DNA from: CAIQJJ01 sp964606085
Lineage (GTDB): Bacteria; Chloroflexota; Anaerolineae; Anaerolineales; UBA4823
Reading direction: 5' to 3'
Length of the DNA stretch: 64,000 bases
NCBI GenBank assembly: GCA_964606085.1
Contig: CAZSFD010000013.1
Location: 1 to 64,000 of the forward strand
In this document: positions 26,552 through 35,228 of the stretch, in pieces
Layout of the letters: each line of letters starts with the position of its first letter
Position numbering within the stretch: the stretch's first letter is position 1
Notes under the pieces: generated by a model
What the model was told of the DNA's origin: nothing
Databases searched by the model: none
Seen by the model: only the letters and a program-made list of their open reading frames with translations
Made by a program: the position numbers and the translations under genes

Positions 26552-27127
26552 ATGAAACATCACTGTGGCGCAATCGAAGTTATCACCGGTTCCATGTTTA
26601 GCGGCAAAACAGATGAACTCATCCGCCGCCTGCGCCGGGCCACCATCGCCCGCCAGAAAGTCCAGGTCTTCAAACCCATTTTCGACAACCGCTATGCCCT
26701 TGAAAAAGTCACCTCGCACGCTGGCAACCACTACGACGCACTGCCCATCCAGCAGCCTGCCGAGGTGATCAACCACCTCGACGAGGACACCACCGTCGTT
26801 GCCATTGACGAAGCCCAATTTTTCGACAACGCCATCATCCCGGTCATCCAGCAGTTGGCCGGGCGCGGCCTGCGGGTGATCGTGGCCGGGTTGGATACCG
26901 ACTTTCGCGGCGAACCTTTTGGCCCCATGCCGGTCATCATGGCGCTGGCCGAAAAGGTGGACAAGCTACACGCCATCTGCATGGTCTGTGGCGAAGAAGC
27001 CTCGCGCACACAGCGCCTCGTCAACGGCCAGCCCGCCCGTTACAACGAGCCAATTGTGATCATTGGGGCATCTGAATTGTACGAAGCGCGTTGCCGTCAG
27101 CACCATTGCGTGCCGCACCAAGAATAA
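26552..27127 (+). CDS. tdk: Thymidine kinase
   Basis: 191 residues. Type II thymidine kinase: Walker A GSMFSGKTDELIRRL near the N-terminus, Walker B VAIDEAQFF, the lid and zinc region with CMVCG and the C-terminal C..HC pair, and the thymidine-binding IIGASELYEARCR. It phosphorylates thymidine for salvage. MKHHCG at 26552 is chosen over an in-frame ATG at 26543 because that one overlaps the -10 box. It probably heads a tdk-hpt-nucleotidyltransferase operon. Confidence 0.95.
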   Translation: MKHHCGAIEVITGSMFSGKTDELIRRLRRATIARQKVQVFKPIFDNRYALEKVTSHAGNHYDALPIQQPAEVINHLDEDTTVVAIDEAQFFDNAIIPVIQQLAGRGLRVIVAGLDTDFRGEPFGPMPVIMALAEKVDKLHAICMVCGEEASRTQRLVNGQPARYNEPIVIIGASELYEARCRQHHCVPHQE

Positions 27128-27149
27128 ATCACCCCCTGGAATTGCCACC

Positions 27150-27713
27150 ATGCAAGATTACCGCGAATTTATCGAAGAAATCATCATCCCCACCGCAACG
27201 CTTCAGGCGCGCATCGCCGAGTTGGGCGCCGAAATCAGCGCCGATTACCAGGGGAAAGACCTGTTGCTGGTGTGCATTTTGCGCGGCGGTATCTTTTTCC
27301 TGACCGACCTCATGCGCCAGATCAGCTTGCCCATCGCCGTAGATTTTATGGCCGTCTCATCTTACGGTGTTGGCGCACGCCAGACCAGCGGCCAGGCCCG
27401 CCTGACCCTCGACCTCAACACCGATATCCGCGGGCGTAATGTGTTATTGGTCGAAGACATCGTAGACAGCGGCTACACCATCGAAGCGGTACTGGAATTG
27501 CTCTCGGCCCGTCACCCCAAAAGCCTGCGCGTATGTGTGCTGCTCGATAAGGTCGAACGCCGCGAAGTGCCCGTCCCCATCCATTACCGCGGCTTCACCA
27601 TCGCCGACCGCTTCGTCTTCGGCTATGGCCTGGATGTGGACGAGTATTACCGCAACCTGCCCTTCATTGCCACAGTCAATTTGAGCCGTTTGAAGACCGA
27701 CCAAACGGCATGA
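27150..27713 (+). CDS. hpt: Hypoxanthine phosphoribosyltransferase
   Basis: 187 residues. The PRPP motif VLLVEDIVDSGYTIEAVL and the flexible-loop region MAVSSYGVGARQTSGQARL are clear, as is LLVCILRGGIFFLTDL. The purine end FVFGYGLDVDEYYRNLPFI is typical of Hpt. It makes IMP or GMP from hypoxanthine or guanine. The ATG at 27150 lies 22 bases after tdk. Its stop overlaps the next start (ATGA). Confidence 0.95.
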   Translation: MQDYREFIEEIIIPTATLQARIAELGAEISADYQGKDLLLVCILRGGIFFLTDLMRQISLPIAVDFMAVSSYGVGARQTSGQARLTLDLNTDIRGRNVLLVEDIVDSGYTIEAVLELLSARHPKSLRVCVLLDKVERREVPVPIHYRGFTIADRFVFGYGLDVDEYYRNLPFIATVNLSRLKTDQTA

Positions 27714-29353
27714 ACCGCCCTGCATCCCCTTCGCCATCGCCCTATGCCGGGCGCTGGGTGGCCGAAATCGGCGGGCGGGTGGTCGGGCAGGGTGGAACGC
27801 CCGAACAAGCCCTGGCCGCCGCGCAGATGCGCCACAAAGAACACCCCCACATCCGTTACATGCCAACCACACATCCCCCCCTGGTGCGCACGCCCTTGTT
27901 TGAACGTCTCGCCGCGGCATTGCCCGCCGAGGGGGGCGTGTATGCCGTAGGCGGCGTGGTGCGCGATGCCCTGCTGGGCCGGCTCTCACACGATTGGGAT
28001 TTCGCCGTAGCCGGCAACGCCCTGCGCCTGGCGCGCCAGGTGGCCGACGCGCTTGGCGGGGCGTACTTTCCGATGGATGTAGAACACGACACCGCGCGCG
28101 TCATCCTCGTTGAACCCGATGGCAGCCGCAGTCACCTCGATTTTGCCGGACTGCGCGGCGGTGCTTTGGATGGCGACCTGCAGGCGCGCGATTTCACCGT
28201 CAACGCCCTGGCCGTAGATGTGCGCCAGCCCGAAGCCCTGCTCGACCCCCTGGGCGGCCTGGACGACCTGCGGGCCAAACGCCTGCGCGCCTGTTCTCCC
28301 ACGGCCTTGCACGACGACCCGGTGCGTGTGTTGCGCGGCATTCGTCAGGCCGCCGCGCTCGGCTTTCACATTGACCCCCCCACGCGCCAATGGATGCGCG
28401 CCGCTGCGCCGGGTTTGCCCACCATCTCGCCCGAACGACTGCGCGACGAACTGTTCAAGATACTGGCTGGCCCACAGCCCGCCGCCTGCCTGCGCGCCCT
28501 CGACCTGCTCGAAGCCCTGCCGCACCTGCTGCCCGAATTACCCGCCCTCAAAGGCGTGGCGCAATCGCCGCCGCACACTGCCGATGTCTGGACGCACACA
28601 CTGAACCTGCTGACCGCCCTTGAAGAAATCCTGGCGGCGCTGGCGCCTGACTACGACCCGGCCAAAGCCAACAACCTGGCCCTGGGCCTGCTCGTTTTGC
28701 GCCTCGGGCGTTACCGGCAAAACCTGGCCGAGCATTTTGCCGTTGCCCTCAACCCCGACCGCCCCCTGCGCCCGTTGCTGTTCCTGGCCGCGCTTTACCA
28801 CGATGTCGCCAAGCCGCAAACGGCCTCGGTTGACCCAGATGGCCGCATTCGCTTTTTCGAGCATGATCAGCACGGCGCGGCATTGGCCGCCCGGCGGGCC
28901 GCAGCCTTTCACCTGAGCAACCCTGAAATCGAGCGTGTCAAGCTCATCGTGCGCCATCACATGCGCCCGTTCTTGTTGGCGCAGGAGGGGGGCGTGCCGT
29001 CGTCGCGGGCGATCTACCGCTTCTTTCGCGCCTGTGGCCCGGCAGGCGTGGATGTGTGCCTGCTTTCGCTGGCCGATATGCAGGCCACCTATGGTCCCGC
29101 CTTGCCCCAGGATGCGTGGGCCAACCTGCTCGACGTGATCCGCGCTTTGCTGGAAGGGTGGTGGGAGCAGCCGCAAAAGGTGGTCGCGCCGCCGGCGCTG
29201 CTCAACGGGAATGATCTGATCCGTGAATTGGGGCTGACGCCTGGCCGTCAGGTCGGCCAACTGCTCGAAGCCATTCGCGAGGCCCAGGCTGCCGGTCAGG
29301 TGAGTACCCCGCAAGAAGCGCTCACCTTGGCCCAAAGCCTGTTGGCTGCCTGA
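27710..29353 (+). CDS. tRNA nucleotidyltransferase with HD domain and N-terminal extension
   Basis: 547 residues. Residues 12-52 are an extra domain (YAGRWVAEIGGRVVGQGGTP...) of the kind seen as a small stand-alone 'DUF5678-like' fold. The class II nucleotidyltransferase head follows: VGGVVRDALLG (81-86), DWDF with metal ligands Asp95 and Asp97, QARDFTVNALAVD (160-170) and DDPVRVLRGIRQAA. An HD domain (LAALYHDVAKP ... FEHDQHGA ... VRHHMRP) ends the protein. It is likely a CCA-adding enzyme with phosphohydrolase activity; poly(A) polymerase is the alternative. It overlaps hpt by ATGA. Confidence 0.85.
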   Translation: MNRPASPSPSPYAGRWVAEIGGRVVGQGGTPEQALAAAQMRHKEHPHIRYMPTTHPPLVRTPLFERLAAALPAEGGVYAVGGVVRDALLGRLSHDWDFAVAGNALRLARQVADALGGAYFPMDVEHDTARVILVEPDGSRSHLDFAGLRGGALDGDLQARDFTVNALAVDVRQPEALLDPLGGLDDLRAKRLRACSPTALHDDPVRVLRGIRQAAALGFHIDPPTRQWMRAAAPGLPTISPERLRDELFKILAGPQPAACLRALDLLEALPHLLPELPALKGVAQSPPHTADVWTHTLNLLTALEEILAALAPDYDPAKANNLALGLLVLRLGRYRQNLAEHFAVALNPDRPLRPLLFLAALYHDVAKPQTASVDPDGRIRFFEHDQHGAALAARRAAAFHLSNPEIERVKLIVRHHMRPFLLAQEGGVPSSRAIYRFFRACGPAGVDVCLLSLADMQATYGPALPQDAWANLLDVIRALLEGWWEQPQKVVAPPALLNGNDLIRELGLTPGRQVGQLLEAIREAQAAGQVSTPQEALTLAQSLLAA

Positions 29354-29364
29354 GCATTTCAGAT

Positions 29365-29416
29365 GCCCAAGCAAAGAGCGCCGAGGATGTTCATCCTCGG
29401 CGCTCTTTGCTTGGGC
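29365..29416. terminator. Long perfect palindrome between convergent genes
   Basis: Two 25-base arms (29365-29389 and 29392-29416) pair perfectly with only TT between them. There is no T tract. It separates the convergent nucleotidyltransferase and zinc-ribbon genes and probably terminates both. Confidence 0.8.
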
Positions 29417-29436
29417 GAAGTGGCTGACGGGCGTGT

Positions 29437-30723
29437 TTATTCAGGGCAGCGTTCGACCAGCGATTTATACGTCACCACGATCACCGGTCGGTTGCCCAGG
29501 CGTTGAATACTGCCCGTGCCCACCACGCACATGCCCACTTCAACGAAATCCAGCGGTGGGCCATACGAAACGAACATAAACGAGGTGGTCTCTTTTTTCT
29601 CGAACAACAGCAAAACGGCCTGATCCTGGATGAAGACCTCGCTGACGATGCCCTGTACGCACAGTTCCTCGCCCAGGCTATCCAGCGTCACACTCAGCGC
29701 ATCCACACAGCCCGATTCGGTGGGCGTTACCGTGGGAACGGGCGTGCTGGTGACGCGGCGTGTGGGTGTAGGGGTGCGTGTGGGGGTGGGTGACAGGAAG
29801 AGCGTTGGCGTGAGGGTGGGTTCGGCGGCCAGAAGTGTGCGAATTTTCTGGACGCGTATCTGGCAGGTGTTTTCGGTTAGACAATCGGCGACGCCCTCTA
29901 CACTCACCTGGCTGCCCGAAAGGATCAGACTGCCGTCGCTGTCTAAAAAGCGCCAGTCGGCGGTGAGGGCGTTGGCAGGTTTGCCGGTTTGCACCCACAC
30001 GACCACCACCATATCTTCCACCTGTATCCAGGTGCGGCACCAACGAAAGCCATCGGCGGCCTTTTCACAATCAGCATCGCCGCCTGGCGCTTTGATGTTG
30101 CCTTCGATGGTGATGGCCTGGTTGTGGGCCAGGGTGGGGGTGGCTGCGGCTGCGTTGGCATCGAATTGCATGGCGGTTGGCGTGGCCGAGGCTTGCAAGC
30201 GGGCAATGGCTGGCAGGCGCAACACGACGAACACCACCGCGGCGATGATCACGCCGATCAGCAAAAAGACCAGCAAGATCAACGGCGAGCCGCGCAAGCG
30301 GCTGAAGCGTTTCGGCTTGCTTTCGTCTGCTGCCAGCGTAACATCCTCGGCGCGCATGTGGGGCAGTTCCATGCGCAGGGCTTGTTCCCAACTGAGGTCA
30401 GATTGTTTGTCGGCGGGGACTTCGTTTAAGACGCTGTCAATGGGTGAGAGCGGGGCCGCCGGGCCGCCGATGAAGTAATAGGGGCCCCACTCTTTCTGGC
30501 AATTCGGACAAACCGGGAACATGCTGTCGCCGGGATGCGCACACTGATTGCAGGTGATGAACCCACAGGCCTGGCAGCGTAAGATCAATTTTTCGCGTTC
30601 GCCCGGCGGCACCAGGGCCGATTGCTTGGTGGGGAACCACCTGACCTGGGCTTTTTTGCCGCATTGCTGGCAGGCGAGCATGTCGCCATCGCGATAATCT
30701 TTGTATGAAGTGGGGTTTGCCAT
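29437..30723 (-). CDS. Zinc-ribbon membrane protein
   Basis: 428 residues. The start MANPTSYKD at 30723 is supported by GGTAGCAG-type purines and the loss of similarity upstream. Residues about 12-75 hold at least four CxxC pairs (CQQCG, CQACG, CNQC, CPNCQ), a zinc-binding module. One transmembrane helix (about 145-170) follows a cytoplasmic charged stretch. The outer part has two small beta domains ending 'FVSYGPPLDFVEVGMCVVGTG', linked by a Thr/Pro spacer. The C-terminal segment resembles an OB-like tRNA_anti or lipoprotein domain. Function unknown; perhaps a membrane sensor. Confidence 0.6.
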   Translation of the reverse strand: MANPTSYKDYRDGDMLACQQCGKKAQVRWFPTKQSALVPPGEREKLILRCQACGFITCNQCAHPGDSMFPVCPNCQKEWGPYYFIGGPAAPLSPIDSVLNEVPADKQSDLSWEQALRMELPHMRAEDVTLAADESKPKRFSRLRGSPLILLVFLLIGVIIAAVVFVVLRLPAIARLQASATPTAMQFDANAAAATPTLAHNQAITIEGNIKAPGGDADCEKAADGFRWCRTWIQVEDMVVVVWVQTGKPANALTADWRFLDSDGSLILSGSQVSVEGVADCLTENTCQIRVQKIRTLLAAEPTLTPTLFLSPTPTRTPTPTRRVTSTPVPTVTPTESGCVDALSVTLDSLGEELCVQGIVSEVFIQDQAVLLLFEKKETTSFMFVSYGPPLDFVEVGMCVVGTGSIQRLGNRPVIVVTYKSLVERCPE

Positions 30724-30840
30724 GAGTTTTCTGCTACCTGTGTGAAAGAGTAGGCTAAGTATAGCCCAATTTTGCAACTTCTGGAGATGTGGCTGGCAGG
30801 CTCAGCCGCCACGCCGGGCATTCGCCCGCCGTTTCAGAAT

Positions 30841-30990
30841 GAATGAAAATGGGCTGGCCGCTGTGGCGCAAACCTTTGGTTTGCGAACGTGCGCAAATCA
30901 GCGGCGCAAATCAGCGGCGCAAATCAGCGGCGCAAATCAGCGGCGCAAGTCAGCGCTCGCGAGTCAGAGACTTGCGCCACGGGCTATTTT
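30841..30990 (+). repeat. Dispersed repeat B, copy 2, with 13-bp tandem expansion
   Basis: GAATGAAAATGG..GTGGCGCAAACCTTTGG at the left and GACTTGCGCCACGGG at the right match copies 1 and 3. Inside, a 13-bp unit GCGGCGCAAATCA is repeated four times (30901-30952; the last unit has G for A), with a partial unit on each side. This 300-base gap between genes contains only this repeat and no gene I could support. Confidence 0.85.
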
Positions 30991-31023
30991 CACAGCAGCA
31001 GTCGTATACGGGTTAATCTTGTG

Positions 31024-34000
31024 CTACGGCATGGGGGGCAGCGCGAACTGGACGTGAATGCGTTGCTCGAACGAACGCCCGTTGGTATGGTAAATCGTCA
31101 GGCGCAGGGTGATCGTGCCATCCACGGGGAAATCTTGCAAATCCCAATCGTACAGCTTTTGGTTCTGGTTGAGCGGCGTCGTGGCCTCGGTGAGCGGTTT
31201 CCATTCTGCCGGGTCGCCGCCCAGGCCAAAATCGAGCGTGAAGCGTGCGAACCCCGCCCCGCTGCCGCTGGCGCCCGCCTGACCGTAGATTTCAAGCCGC
31301 CGTTCGGTGATGGTCTGGTTTTCGGTGGGGGCGGTGATGGCGAACAACGGCTGCGGGTCATCGGCGCGGCAGGCCCGTTCGGGGCGCTGGCGGAAAGGCA
31401 GTTCGAAGCCCATCTCGCCAGCCCAGGCGCGGCCCGCTTCATTTTCGCTGAGCCATTTGAGCGCCCATGCGTCGCGGATGTTGAGTATCTGCGCGCGTTC
31501 GGTGGGCGCATGGCATTCGGGCGAGGCCAGCAGGCCCGTCCAAATATCCAGGTCAACCTCCGCCCATATATCCTGCTCGGCCGGCAGCGGCGGCTGATCG
31601 CTGGCAAAGACCTCGTTACGCTGACGCGGACACCACGCAGAGGGTTCACTGCCCGAAATGGCGCAAATCACCCGGTCGGTCAGTCCAGCGGGGCGGGTGA
31701 AGGGCGTGGGGTTGTTGCCGGTCAGCTTTGGCACGGCGTAGCTCATAAACTCGGCCCAGATCGGCGCGGCGCCGCTGAGACCGGTGGTGTTGACCATGGG
31801 GGAGTTATCGGCATTGCCCACCCACACACCCACGGCCAGGTCGGGGGTATAGCCCATCGTCCAGTTGTCGCGAAATTCGTTGGTGGTGCCGGTCTTGGCG
31901 GCGGCGGGGAAGGCCAGTTTCAGCACTGAGTTCGTTCCAAACATGGGCGTGCGCGCTTCGTTATCCGCAAGGATTGAACTGAGCAGATAGGTATGCTCGG
32001 CGCGCACCACCTGCTCGCCCGTCGGTGCGGCATATTCGTAGATCGTGTTGCCGGCGAAATCTACAATTTTGGTGATTGCCACCGGCGGGATGCGCTGGCC
32101 CTGGTTGGCGAAGACGGCATAAGCCCCCGTCATTTCGAGCAGGCTCACCTCGCCGCCGCCCAAGGTCAGCGCCAGGCCATAATCCTCGCGGGTAAACGAG
32201 GTGATGCCCAGCCGCCGGGCCATGCCGATCAAGCCATCTTGCAGCGGCGTGGCAGGGTCGTCGTAGACGCCGACAAATTCGAGCGCTTTGACGGCGGGGA
32301 TGTTATACGAGTTTGCCAACGCACTGCGCAGCAGCACAGGCCCGTGAAAGCGTCCATCGTAGTTGACCGGGCTGTACGCCAGGCCGCGCGGGTCGTTGGA
32401 GCCGCCCGAGGGGTAAAAGCTGGTCGGCACGTCCCAGATCAGCGTGGCGGGCGTCCAGCCTTTCTCGAAGGCGGCCAGGTACGTCAGCGGTTTGATCGAT
32501 GACCCCGGCTGGCGCGTCTTGGTGATCGCCATATTCACCTGCCCATCAATGGCTTCGTTGGCGAAATCTGCCGAGCCAACCAGCGCCAAAATCTCGCCGC
32601 TGCGCGGGTTGATCGCCACCAGGGCGCCATTGCTGGCATTGTTGGCGGCCAGCCTGGCCACCTGTTCGCTGACGATGCGCTGGGCAGCCTCTTGCAGGTC
32701 TGGGTCGAGGGTGGTGTGAACGGTGAACCCGGCGCGGTAGATCGTTTGCGGGTCGTACATTTCCTCCAGCAGGGCCTTGATGTACACCACCCAATGCGGG
32801 TAACGCATCGGCACATCGGGCGAGGCAAAATCGGCGCTGGCAAGCTGGTTGTAGGTCGCAATGGCGTCATCGGCGCTCAGGCAAATTTCGTGGGCCAGTT
32901 CGCCAGGGATGAACACGTCAATACAATTTTGTTCCTGGCTGGCTGTCACCATCAACTGCAGCACCGCGGCCAGGCGGTCGAGGGTGGCCTGACGGTTGGT
33001 GTAAATGTCGTACACCGCCGGTGATTGCGGTAAGCCGGCCAGGAAGGCCGCCTGGGCCAGGTCGAGTGTGCTGGCCGAGACGCCAAAATAGGTCTCAGCG
33101 GCGGCTTCGATGCCATAGGCCAGGTTGCCGTAGTTATTTTCGTTGAGGTACAGTTCGAGAATTTCTGCTTTGGTGTAGCGGCGGGTCAGTTCGGCGGCCA
33201 GCAGCGCCTCGCGCACCTTGCGCGTGTAACTGCGTTCGTTGCGCTCCTCAGGCGAGAAGAGCAGGTTGCGGGCCAGTTGCTGGGTGATGGTCGAAGCGCC
33301 AGAGACCGTTTCGCCGCTCTGGTAATTTTGCCAGAAGGCGCGCACAATGGCCGTCCAGTCGAAACCGGGGTGGCTGTAATAGTTTTTATCCTCGGTGGCG
33401 ATGGTGGCGGCGATCAGGTTGGGTGAGATGCGGTTGATCGGCACATAGGTGCGCCGCCCGGCATTGGGGTCGAGGATTTCGTATAGCACATTGCCCTGGC
33501 GGTCGAGGATGCGCGTGGTTTCAAAGGTAGATGCTTTCTCGTGCAGGCCGCTCATATCGGGCAAGGTTTCGAGGATGGCGTAATACTGATACACTGCATA
33601 GGTGGCGGCGGCGATAGCCAGCAACGTTAATGGGATCAGGCTGATTAAGAAGATGCGCAAGAGACAGCCTAACCCGTCTGCCAGGCGTTCTTGGGCCAAT
33701 GCCGCTTGCAGCGGCCTGGCCGGGTAAACGGTGGACGGCGCGGCGGTTGGAAGCGCTGACGCATTGCTCTGCGGCGATGTGCTGCCGGGGCGTTGCACGG
33801 GCGGCAGGCCGGCCTGGGCCGGCGGGCGGCTGCCGGGACGCCGGATGGGCGGCAGGTTGTTCGGGTTGGCAGAGGCCTCGCGGGTTTGCCGTGGATGTTT
33901 GGGCGGCAGGGGCATATCCATGCTGCCGATCTGCGGCGGGATGATCGGCGGTGTGTTGCCCAGCATGGGCGGCGGCGGTGTGCTGCCGGGCGGGGTGGCC

Positions 34001-34056
34001 TCGGCCTGGGTGTTGGCTTCGTCTTCGGGCAGGGTTTCGGCAGGGAAATTAGACAT
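31024..34056 (-). CDS. Class A penicillin-binding protein
   Basis: 1010 residues. A Pro-rich cytoplasmic tail (1-130), one membrane helix (about 135-160), then a GT51 glycosyltransferase with ATEDKNYYSHPGFD (catalytic Glu222) and GASTITQQLARNLL. The transpeptidase has GSSIKP (Ser519 of SxxK), ANSYNIPAVK and KTGTT (Lys721). Residues about 860-1010 add an Ig-like or beta-sandwich extension. It polymerises and cross-links peptidoglycan outside the membrane. AAGGA precedes the ATG by seven bases. The upstream gap carries a hairpin and repeats. Confidence 0.95.
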   Translation of the reverse strand: MSNFPAETLPEDEANTQAEATPPGSTPPPPMLGNTPPIIPPQIGSMDMPLPPKHPRQTREASANPNNLPPIRRPGSRPPAQAGLPPVQRPGSTSPQSNASALPTAAPSTVYPARPLQAALAQERLADGLGCLLRIFLISLIPLTLLAIAAATYAVYQYYAILETLPDMSGLHEKASTFETTRILDRQGNVLYEILDPNAGRRTYVPINRISPNLIAATIATEDKNYYSHPGFDWTAIVRAFWQNYQSGETVSGASTITQQLARNLLFSPEERNERSYTRKVREALLAAELTRRYTKAEILELYLNENNYGNLAYGIEAAAETYFGVSASTLDLAQAAFLAGLPQSPAVYDIYTNRQATLDRLAAVLQLMVTASQEQNCIDVFIPGELAHEICLSADDAIATYNQLASADFASPDVPMRYPHWVVYIKALLEEMYDPQTIYRAGFTVHTTLDPDLQEAAQRIVSEQVARLAANNASNGALVAINPRSGEILALVGSADFANEAIDGQVNMAITKTRQPGSSIKPLTYLAAFEKGWTPATLIWDVPTSFYPSGGSNDPRGLAYSPVNYDGRFHGPVLLRSALANSYNIPAVKALEFVGVYDDPATPLQDGLIGMARRLGITSFTREDYGLALTLGGGEVSLLEMTGAYAVFANQGQRIPPVAITKIVDFAGNTIYEYAAPTGEQVVRAEHTYLLSSILADNEARTPMFGTNSVLKLAFPAAAKTGTTNEFRDNWTMGYTPDLAVGVWVGNADNSPMVNTTGLSGAAPIWAEFMSYAVPKLTGNNPTPFTRPAGLTDRVICAISGSEPSAWCPRQRNEVFASDQPPLPAEQDIWAEVDLDIWTGLLASPECHAPTERAQILNIRDAWALKWLSENEAGRAWAGEMGFELPFRQRPERACRADDPQPLFAITAPTENQTITERRLEIYGQAGASGSGAGFARFTLDFGLGGDPAEWKPLTEATTPLNQNQKLYDWDLQDFPVDGTITLRLTIYHTNGRSFEQRIHVQFALPPMP

Positions 34057-34097
34057 GGCGTCATCCTTTATCGTATTTTATCCGGTTTTAAACGGCT

Positions 34098-34127
34098 TGC
34101 GCCGTTCGTAAACGTACGAACGGCGCA
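34098..34127. terminator. Hairpin between MaoC gene and PBP gene
   Basis: Thirteen-bp perfect stem TGCGCCGTTCGTA/TACGAACGGCGCA around AACG. No T tract follows on either strand; it may be a weak terminator or part of a repeat. Confidence 0.5.
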
Positions 34128-34154
34128 CAGCGCGGCCCAGTTTCGGCCCTCATT

Positions 34155-34301
34155 GGTCGAGCTTGTCGAGACCCCCGGCGCTGGTTTGGACAGGCTTAAC
34201 GTGCTGGTTTCGACAAGCTCAACCACCGCTGGTCGAGCCTGTCGAGACCCGGTTTCGACAAGGGTTTCGACAAGCTCAACCCAAGTCAACCCAAGTCAAC
34301 C
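34155..34301. repeat. Cluster of GGTTTCGACAAGCTCAACC repeats (family D)
   Basis: Direct copies at 34206-34224 and 34263-34281, and inverted relatives GGTCGAGCTTGTCGAGACC (34155-34173) and GGTCGAGCCTGTCGAGACC (34231-34249), followed by AAGTCAACCC units. The cluster supplies the stop codon of the MaoC gene. Another copy is at 56817-56835. Confidence 0.85.
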
Positions 34302-34769
34302 GGCGGTCTCGGCGGGCTTGCTTGCCACCAGCACATTCCACGCACCTTTCATGGCGGTTTCATTGCGCTGGTTGCGCACGTCAATCTCGATCATCACGGC
34401 GCCCGCTTTCAGGCGCGGCAGCGCTTTCAACTCTTTCACCGTCATCACCACGTGAACGGTATCGCCGATGGGCACCGCTTTGGTGAATTTCCATTCGGTG
34501 ATTTCGCGAAAGGCCAATGTGGTGCCTTCGAGGATACCCGTGCGCATGGCCAGGCCCGAAGCGATTGAAAGCACCAGCAAGCCGTGGGCCACGCGCTGTC
34601 CGAAGCCGGTATTCTTGCTGAACTCGGCGTCGGTGTGAATCTGGTTGTAATCGCCCGAAAGCCCGGCAAAGGTAACGATGTCGCTTTCGGTGATCGTGCG
34701 GCCCAGGCTGATTGTTTCCTGGCCGATGGTAAATTCTTCAAAATATAAACCACGAGTATGGGGGGACAT
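34296..34769 (-). CDS. MaoC-like hotdog dehydratase
   Basis: 157 residues from the ATG at 34769. SGDYNQIHTDAEF provides the catalytic Asp40 and His45 of R-specific enoyl-CoA hydratases, and 'GFGQRVAHGLLVLSIASGL' is also typical. The fold is a single hotdog, expected to work as a dimer. It probably hydrates enoyl-CoA or acts in an acyl-chain pathway of unknown substrate. Its last codons and stop lie inside the family D repeat cluster, so the C-terminus may have been altered by repeat insertion. Confidence 0.85.
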   Translation of the reverse strand: MSPHTRGLYFEEFTIGQETISLGRTITESDIVTFAGLSGDYNQIHTDAEFSKNTGFGQRVAHGLLVLSIASGLAMRTGILEGTTLAFREITEWKFTKAVPIGDTVHVVMTVKELKALPRLKAGAVMIEIDVRNQRNETAMKGAWNVLVASKPAETAG

Positions 34770-34868
34770 GAGCAACTCCTGAGTGCAAAATGGCGAACCT
34801 GCGCCCCACTGGCGAAGCGTTCTGTCAGAGTGAACACCAACAAAACACAATCGTCACGCGTGGTGGCT

Positions 34869-35228
34869 TTAATGATATTGACGTTTCTGGATGCCATAAC
34901 TGCGTGCGATGGGCAGGATCAGCAAGACGCCTGTGTGGGGTTTATTCAGGTCGCCAACCATCTCGAACGTGGCAGCCACAACCCGTTCCACCACCGCTTC
35001 ATCGTCTATCGCCGAAAACAGTGTGTGACTGGAGGTTTCTTCATGTTCGAGCAGGCTGTCCAGGCCAGGGATCAGCGGCAGATCGTCGCGATAGTTGCCG
35101 CCCCGGCGGATACGCCCCAGGCCATTGCTCGGCAGGATGGTAATGCCCGGCACGCCAGCTTCTTCCCAGGCATTCAAAACATCCTCTAGCTTGGCAGGGT
35201 CATTGAGGACAAATAAGACGAGACTCAT
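34869..35228 (-). CDS. PII-like small signalling protein
   Basis: 119 residues. The opening LVLFVLNDPAKLEDVLNAWE with GVPGITILPSNGLGRI follows the first beta-alpha-beta of GlnB-type PII, and GVLLILPIARSYGI resembles the last strand. The central region is unlike the GlnB T-loop and has no uridylylation Tyr. The gene overlaps the antiporter gene by ATGA and is transcribed after it. Like other PII-like proteins beside transporters (for example SbtB), it may bind a nucleotide and control its partner; that role is inferred. Confidence 0.65.
   Translation of the reverse strand: MSLVLFVLNDPAKLEDVLNAWEEAGVPGITILPSNGLGRIRRGGNYRDDLPLIPGLDSLLEHEETSSHTLFSAIDDEAVVERVVAATFEMVGDLNKPHTGVLLILPIARSYGIQKRQYH

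Noticed and set aside
30889..30966. Possible CRISPR array
   Set aside because: The 13-bp units are directly tandem with no spacers and no cas genes are nearby; it is a repeat expansion within family B.
34206..34281. Possible integrase attachment site
   Set aside because: The GGTTTCGACAAGCTCAACC units are dispersed repeats with inverted forms, and no integrase or tRNA is near.
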